Positions 60,541 through 64,000 of a stretch of 64,000 nucleotides of DNA are shown here, piece after piece. The notes beneath the pieces are model-generated. The model saw nothing but the letters and a program-made list of their open reading frames with translations. It had not been told where the DNA came from and did not search any database. Within the stretch, counting starts at the first letter, position 1, and each line of letters opens with the position of its first letter. This DNA comes from Pseudomonas sp. IAC-BECa141. Its GTDB lineage: Bacteria; Pseudomonadota; Gammaproteobacteria; Pseudomonadales; Pseudomonadaceae. The stretch spans positions 5,478,501-5,542,500 of the forward strand of contig NZ_CP065410.1 of the NCBI RefSeq assembly GCF_020544405.1. The letters are read 5' to 3'. The position numbers and the translations under genes are program-made.

Positions 60541-60570
60541 AAAACAAAGGCAGATATTTTCATATCTGCC
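60541..60570 (-). terminator. hairpin between tRNA-Thr and tuf
   Basis: Perfect 9-bp stem GGCAGATAT / ATATCTGCC with a four-base loop, nine bases past the tRNA-Thr end. On the minus strand TTTGTTTT follows, so it looks like a terminator or attenuator inside a cluster usually thought to be co-transcribed; it could also guide tRNA 3' processing. Confidence 0.6.
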
Positions 60571-60578
60571 TTGTCATA

Positions 60579-60654
60579 TGGAGCTCTTGAGCGGATTTGA
60601 ACCGCTGACCTCACCCTTACCAAGGGTGTGCTCTACCAACTGAGCTACAAGAGC
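60579..60654 (-). tRNA. tRNA-Thr (GGT anticodon)
   Basis: 76 bases with encoded CCA. Acceptor GCTCTTG pairs with CAAGAGC; anticodon loop CTTGGTAA gives GGT, reading ACC and ACT; T arm GGTTCAAATCC is present. Confidence 0.95.
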
Positions 60655-60680
60655 GTAACACTTTGCACAACCTGCAAACT

Positions 60681-60754
<74 letters not shown>

Positions 60755-60779
60755 GGAGCCTGCAGCTCACGCTAAAATC

Positions 60780-60864
60780 TGGTGGAGGGAGAAGGATTCG
60801 AACCTTCGAAGTCGTAGACGTCAGATTTACAGTCTGATCCCTTTGGCCGCTCGGGAACCCCTCC
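60780..60864 (-). tRNA. tRNA-Tyr (GTA anticodon)
   Basis: 85 bases with encoded CCA and a long variable arm, as expected for tyrosine. Acceptor GGAGGGG / CCCTCC; anticodon loop CTGTAAA gives GTA. First transcript unit after a consensus-like promoter. Confidence 0.95.
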
Positions 60865-60877
60865 TAATCAGGCCGGC

Positions 60878-60905
60878 ATTCTATACTATGCCAACCCCCT
60901 GTCAA
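60878..60905 (-). promoter_or_regulatory. sigma70 promoter of the tRNA-Tyr/Gly/Thr-tuf cluster
   Basis: Minus strand: TTGACA (60905-60900), 16-base spacer, TAGAAT (60883-60878), followed by a GC-rich GCCGGCC stretch just before the tRNA, typical of stringently controlled stable-RNA promoters. Confidence 0.85.
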
Positions 60906-61008
60906 GCATTTTCTCATTTAAAAAACATGAGGTTAGCTGCATTGACATCACCCCGCCGCAGTGACCTTTTCAGGTCTTCGCTGTGGAGCGGGCGCCATTC
61001 TATGCAAA

Positions 61009-61449
61009 CTACTCAGTAGGTGCAACCCCCTCGCACAGCATTATTTTATGTTTTAACTCATTGAATTCCTTAGAAAGGTTTTGCAGCTGAGCATCACCCA
61101 GCAAACGCTGGGTTTCGGGCGTAATCTGGAACCAATACGAACTGCCGGAAGACTCTTTGGCCGAAGGAAGAGCTTTTGCCCCAAGCCCTGCCAAACGCTG
61201 CTCCAATGCCTGGGCGGACTCAGGGCGACTCAAACCACCTATATATAGACACTGAACATCAGGCTTTCCTCCAGTCCTTTTTTCACTAGAAGCATCACCA
61301 CCAGCCTCACTCAGCAAGCGAATATCCTGTTGCGAGCTACGATAGAGACTGAGCGGCGTGACATCCTTTGCGCGTAGCGGCGCCTCCTGCTGATGCCAGA
61401 CGTAATAAAAAACATTGAGTACCAGGAGCAGAAGGAACAACCAACGCAT
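61009..61449 (-). CDS. SPOR-domain membrane protein
   Basis: 146 aa. One N-terminal transmembrane helix ([19 protein letters not shown]) and a C-terminal SPOR-like domain from about residue 62 ([20 protein letters not shown], then SYWFQITPE). SPOR domains bind denuded peptidoglycan at division sites. In this sequence the frame is joined to coaX upstream only because of a deletion in coaX; the true start is ATG 61449 with TGAGG upstream, 7 bases after the corrected coaX stop. Confidence 0.82.
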   Translation of the reverse strand: MRWLFLLLLVLNVFYYVWHQQEAPLRAKDVTPLSLYRSSQQDIRLLSEAGGDASSEKRTGGKPDVQCLYIGGLSRPESAQALEQRLAGLGAKALPSAKESSGSSYWFQITPETQRLLGDAQLQNLSKEFNELKHKIMLCEGVAPTE

Positions 61450-61456
61450 ACAAACC

Positions 61457-62205
61457 TCAGGACAAAGGACACGCCATAGCCAAACCCACGAATACCAAAT
61501 CGGGAACAACCCTAGCCTCAGGCGCGATATCCGAGACCAGCTCGGCGTCCCCCCCGTAATGTAGAGACTGTAATCACCACCCCAGTAGGCACGCGCCATC
61601 TCCAACTGCGTCAGTACGAATCCTCTGAGCATCAACGCACAACCACGCTCGACAGCCTCAGCCGTATTGCGTCCAGGCGCCTGACTCGTCAATGCCTGCT
61701 CCGCTGCGAGGTCTCCATAGCGAATTTTTCGAGTATGAGTACGCAACTGATTACGCATTAGCGGCATGCCAGGACAAATGAAACCTCCTAGATGCTCACC
61801 TTCCGGCGAGATGAAATCAGCAGTCACCGCAGTGCCAAAATCAAGAACCAGACAAGCCCCTTTAGCCAAGTAAAAACCACCAAGCATTGCCAACCAGCGA
61901 TCAAGGCCAAGGCGCTCATAATCGTCGTAACCATTCTTAACACCGGACATCTCGCGAGCCGGCGCCGCACAAACAACGGAAACGCCGAACTCATGTTTGA
62001 GCACGCCAATCAGCAAATTAGTCTCATCTTCAGTTCTTACGCTGACGAGACGGCACTTATCGAGAGACACCTTCTCTAGCGATCGAAGACTGCTTACCAA
62101 TGCCTCATCAGAGTCGGCCACACCTTCCGCGATCACGGTACCCGCCTCAACGCGCAGCACACGCCACTTGATAAAGCTGTTTCCACAATCGAGCTCAAGA
62201 ATCAT
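61457..62205 (-). pseudogene. coaX: type III pantothenate kinase, one-base frameshift near the 3' end (probably sequence error)
   Basis: Catalyses the first step of coenzyme A synthesis. Motifs [12 protein letters not shown] (residues 4-14), [16 protein letters not shown] and [11 protein letters not shown] are intact. At the C7 run 61549-61555 (G7 on the coding strand) the frame shifts after YITGG; with G8 it would continue [15 protein letters not shown] to the stop at 61457, giving the expected 249 aa. As written the frame reads through into the SPOR gene, a false 399 aa fusion. The start ATG 62205 overlaps birA by 11 bases. Confidence 0.92.
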
Positions 62206-63148
62206 CACGCAACCTCAAGCTGAGCTCACCGCCACTAAAGACTTTTTCCACGCCATCTACCTTCAGCCGCAGCGCGCCTTGATTATCGATTCCCAGCACC
62301 ACACCATCCACCTGGTTGACACCAGCAGTGAGGGAAACCGGCTGCCCTTGCCACAAGTGGCTCGCCTCCCATTCCGCCTGTAGCGCAGCGAAGCCGTCCG
62401 ATTGGTGACGCTGCAAATAAAGCTGCAGCTGCTTACTTAGCTCAATCGCCAGAATATTGCGATCACACGCCTGCCCCGACTCCAAACGCATTGAAGTCCA
62501 TTGCTGATCGACTTCATCCGTAGTCTGCATGTTCACATTGATGCCTATACCCAACACTACGTGACACACGTCAGCAGGATCCCCAACCAGCTCCAACAGA
62601 ATCCCGGCGATTTTTTTTCGCCCGACCAATACATCATTGGGCCACTTCAAACCTGCACCTGGCACTCCAAGCACATGCAAGGCTTGCATGACGGCGAGCC
62701 CGACAACAAGACTCAGCCCCTCAAGCTGACGCATCCCACCATCAATACGCAACACGAGGCTGTAATAGAGATTTTCAGCGAACGGGCTCACCCATTTACG
62801 GCCTCTGCGCCCACGCCCTGAGCTCTGGCGCTCAGCCAATACAATAAAGGGAGCCGCCCGCCCCCCATCCACCGCGCGCAGCGATTCAGCATTAGTAGAG
62901 TCGACAGAATCGAAGATACTGACAGACCAGCCGCAAAGGCCTTCCTCTATCTTGAGCACGTCAAGCAATGTCAATGGCGAGGCCAATTGATAGCCCCGCC
63001 CCCGAACTTTATGTATGGACAATCCAAGCTCAGCCTCCAGGTGTTGAAGCTGCTTCCACACCGCACTTCGACTAACTCCCAAGGCAGCACCCAAAGCCTG
63101 ACCGGAATGGAATCGACCATCCTTCAGGAGATTCAACAACGTCAGCAT
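62195..63148 (-). CDS. birA: bifunctional biotin-[acetyl-CoA-carboxylase] ligase / biotin repressor
   Basis: 317 aa. N-terminal winged helix ([20 protein letters not shown], residues 4-60) for DNA binding, catalytic domain with biotinyl-AMP loop GRGRRGRKW near residue 115 and KWPNDVLV / KKIAGILLE motifs, and a small C-terminal domain. It biotinylates the carboxyl carrier protein and may repress biotin genes. Start ATG 63148 is chosen over the open frame to 63241, which runs into the rRNA terminator region. Followed by coaX with an 11-base overlap. Confidence 0.94.
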   Translation of the reverse strand: MLTLLNLLKDGRFHSGQALGAALGVSRSAVWKQLQHLEAELGLSIHKVRGRGYQLASPLTLLDVLKIEEGLCGWSVSIFDSVDSTNAESLRAVDGGRAAPFIVLAERQSSGRGRRGRKWVSPFAENLYYSLVLRIDGGMRQLEGLSLVVGLAVMQALHVLGVPGAGLKWPNDVLVGRKKIAGILLELVGDPADVCHVVLGIGINVNMQTTDEVDQQWTSMRLESGQACDRNILAIELSKQLQLYLQRHQSDGFAALQAEWEASHLWQGQPVSLTAGVNQVDGVVLGIDNQGALRLKVDGVEKVFSGGELSLRLRDDS

Positions 63149-63235
63149 GCAGGTCTCGCCTCTGAATGAGGCCCGAATAATAGCCATGCACCGGGCCGTT
63201 GCATAGAATTCAAAAAATCCACTTTCCTGCGGGCA

Positions 63236-63270
63236 AAACAAAACCCCAACTGCTTTCGCAATTGGGGTTT
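63236..63270 (-). terminator. terminator of the rRNA operon
   Basis: Minus strand: AAACCCCAA TTGC GAAA GCAG TTGGGGTTT then TGTTTTG; a long stem with a short internal irregularity, just 3' of 5S rRNA and 90 bases before birA. Confidence 0.85.
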
Positions 63271-63281
63271 CGGAATTTAAT

Positions 63282-63397
63282 CTTGACGATGACCTACTCT
63301 CACATGGGGAAACCCCACACTACCATCGGCGATGCATCGTTTCACTTCTGAGTTCGGGATGGGATCAGGTGGTTCCAACGCTCTATGGTCGTCAAGA
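63282..63397 (-). rRNA. rrf: 5S ribosomal RNA
   Basis: About 116 bases. The terminal helix CTTGACGA / TCGTCAAG pairs; internal landmarks GAACCACCTGATCCCATCCC, GAACTCAGAAGTGAAACG and GGTAGTGTGGGG are those of Pseudomonas 5S. Ends are approximate to a few bases. Confidence 0.95.
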
Positions 63398-63552
63398 AAT
63401 TCGGGTACTGACTCGTGACCAGATGGCCTCGCTTCAGCAAATTGGGTATGTGACAGCTTTCGGTGTTTTGTGAGCGTCGAACTTTCGGTTCATTGCGTCT
63501 TCACACACCGCAATCTGGTCTCTTTCGAGTCTGCAGATTGCTTGGGTGTTAT
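63398..63552 (-). other. 23S-5S internal transcribed spacer
   Basis: About 155 bases without tRNA or other gene. Contains complementary stretches (for example around CACACACCGCAATCTGG) that probably take part in processing stems. Confidence 0.7.

Positions 63553-64000
<448 letters not shown>

Noticed and set aside
61009..62208. A 399 aa pantothenate kinase-SPOR fusion protein
   Set aside because: The joining segment is out-of-frame coaX sequence; adding one base to a homopolymer restores both normal genes.

Overview
The window is a chromosomal segment of a Pseudomonas, most likely the P. fluorescens group. I infer this from gene order (ssb / MFS / uvrA / ferritin / katA next to the ribosomal gene cluster; birA-coaX-SPOR next to the tRNA-tuf cluster), from the protein sequences, and from the short palindromic repeats between genes. 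I ran no database search.

Layout. Bases 1-13,000 hold housekeeping and membrane genes: a partial RmlD-like protein (-), the helicase Lhr (+), an MscS-type channel (-), an MFS exporter (+), and a tightly overlapping operon DUF72 / endonuclease-exonuclease-phosphatase / clsB / ybhN-like (+). Bases 13,100-16,800 hold a DUF3182 + alpha/beta-hydrolase pair (-) and a GlxA-type regulator divergent from a cysteine hydrolase. Bases 16,880-21,440 hold a six-gene cluster matching E. coli yjfI-yjfJ-yjfK-yjfL-yjfM-yjfC: DUF2170, PspA, DUF2491, DUF350, DUF1190 and a glutathionylspermidine-synthetase-like ligase. This is the most interesting system here. Its candidate promoter is flanked by two copies of a perfect palindrome in inverted arrangement. 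Next come ssb, a YajR-like MFS, uvrA, a ferritin and katA.

From 28,800 to 60,900 almost everything is on the minus strand and forms the classic ribosomal block. In transcription order it runs tRNA-Tyr, tRNA-Gly, tRNA-Thr, tuf, tRNA-Trp, secE, nusG, rplK, rplA, rplJ, rplL, rpoB, rpoC, rpsL, rpsG, fusA, tuf, then the S10, spc and alpha operons to rplQ. Upstream of that are birA-coaX-SPOR protein and the 3' end of an rRNA operon (23S end, 5S, terminator). Several sigma70-like promoters, terminators and intercistronic hairpins can be read directly.

Quality warning. Three genes that should be intact (rplV, rplA, coaX) each carry a one-base deletion, and each can be explained by shortening of a homopolymer run (A6 to A5 twice, G8 to G7 once). 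In coaX this creates an artificial fusion with the following SPOR gene. I read these as sequencing or assembly errors, because rplV is essential and the frames are otherwise perfect on both sides.
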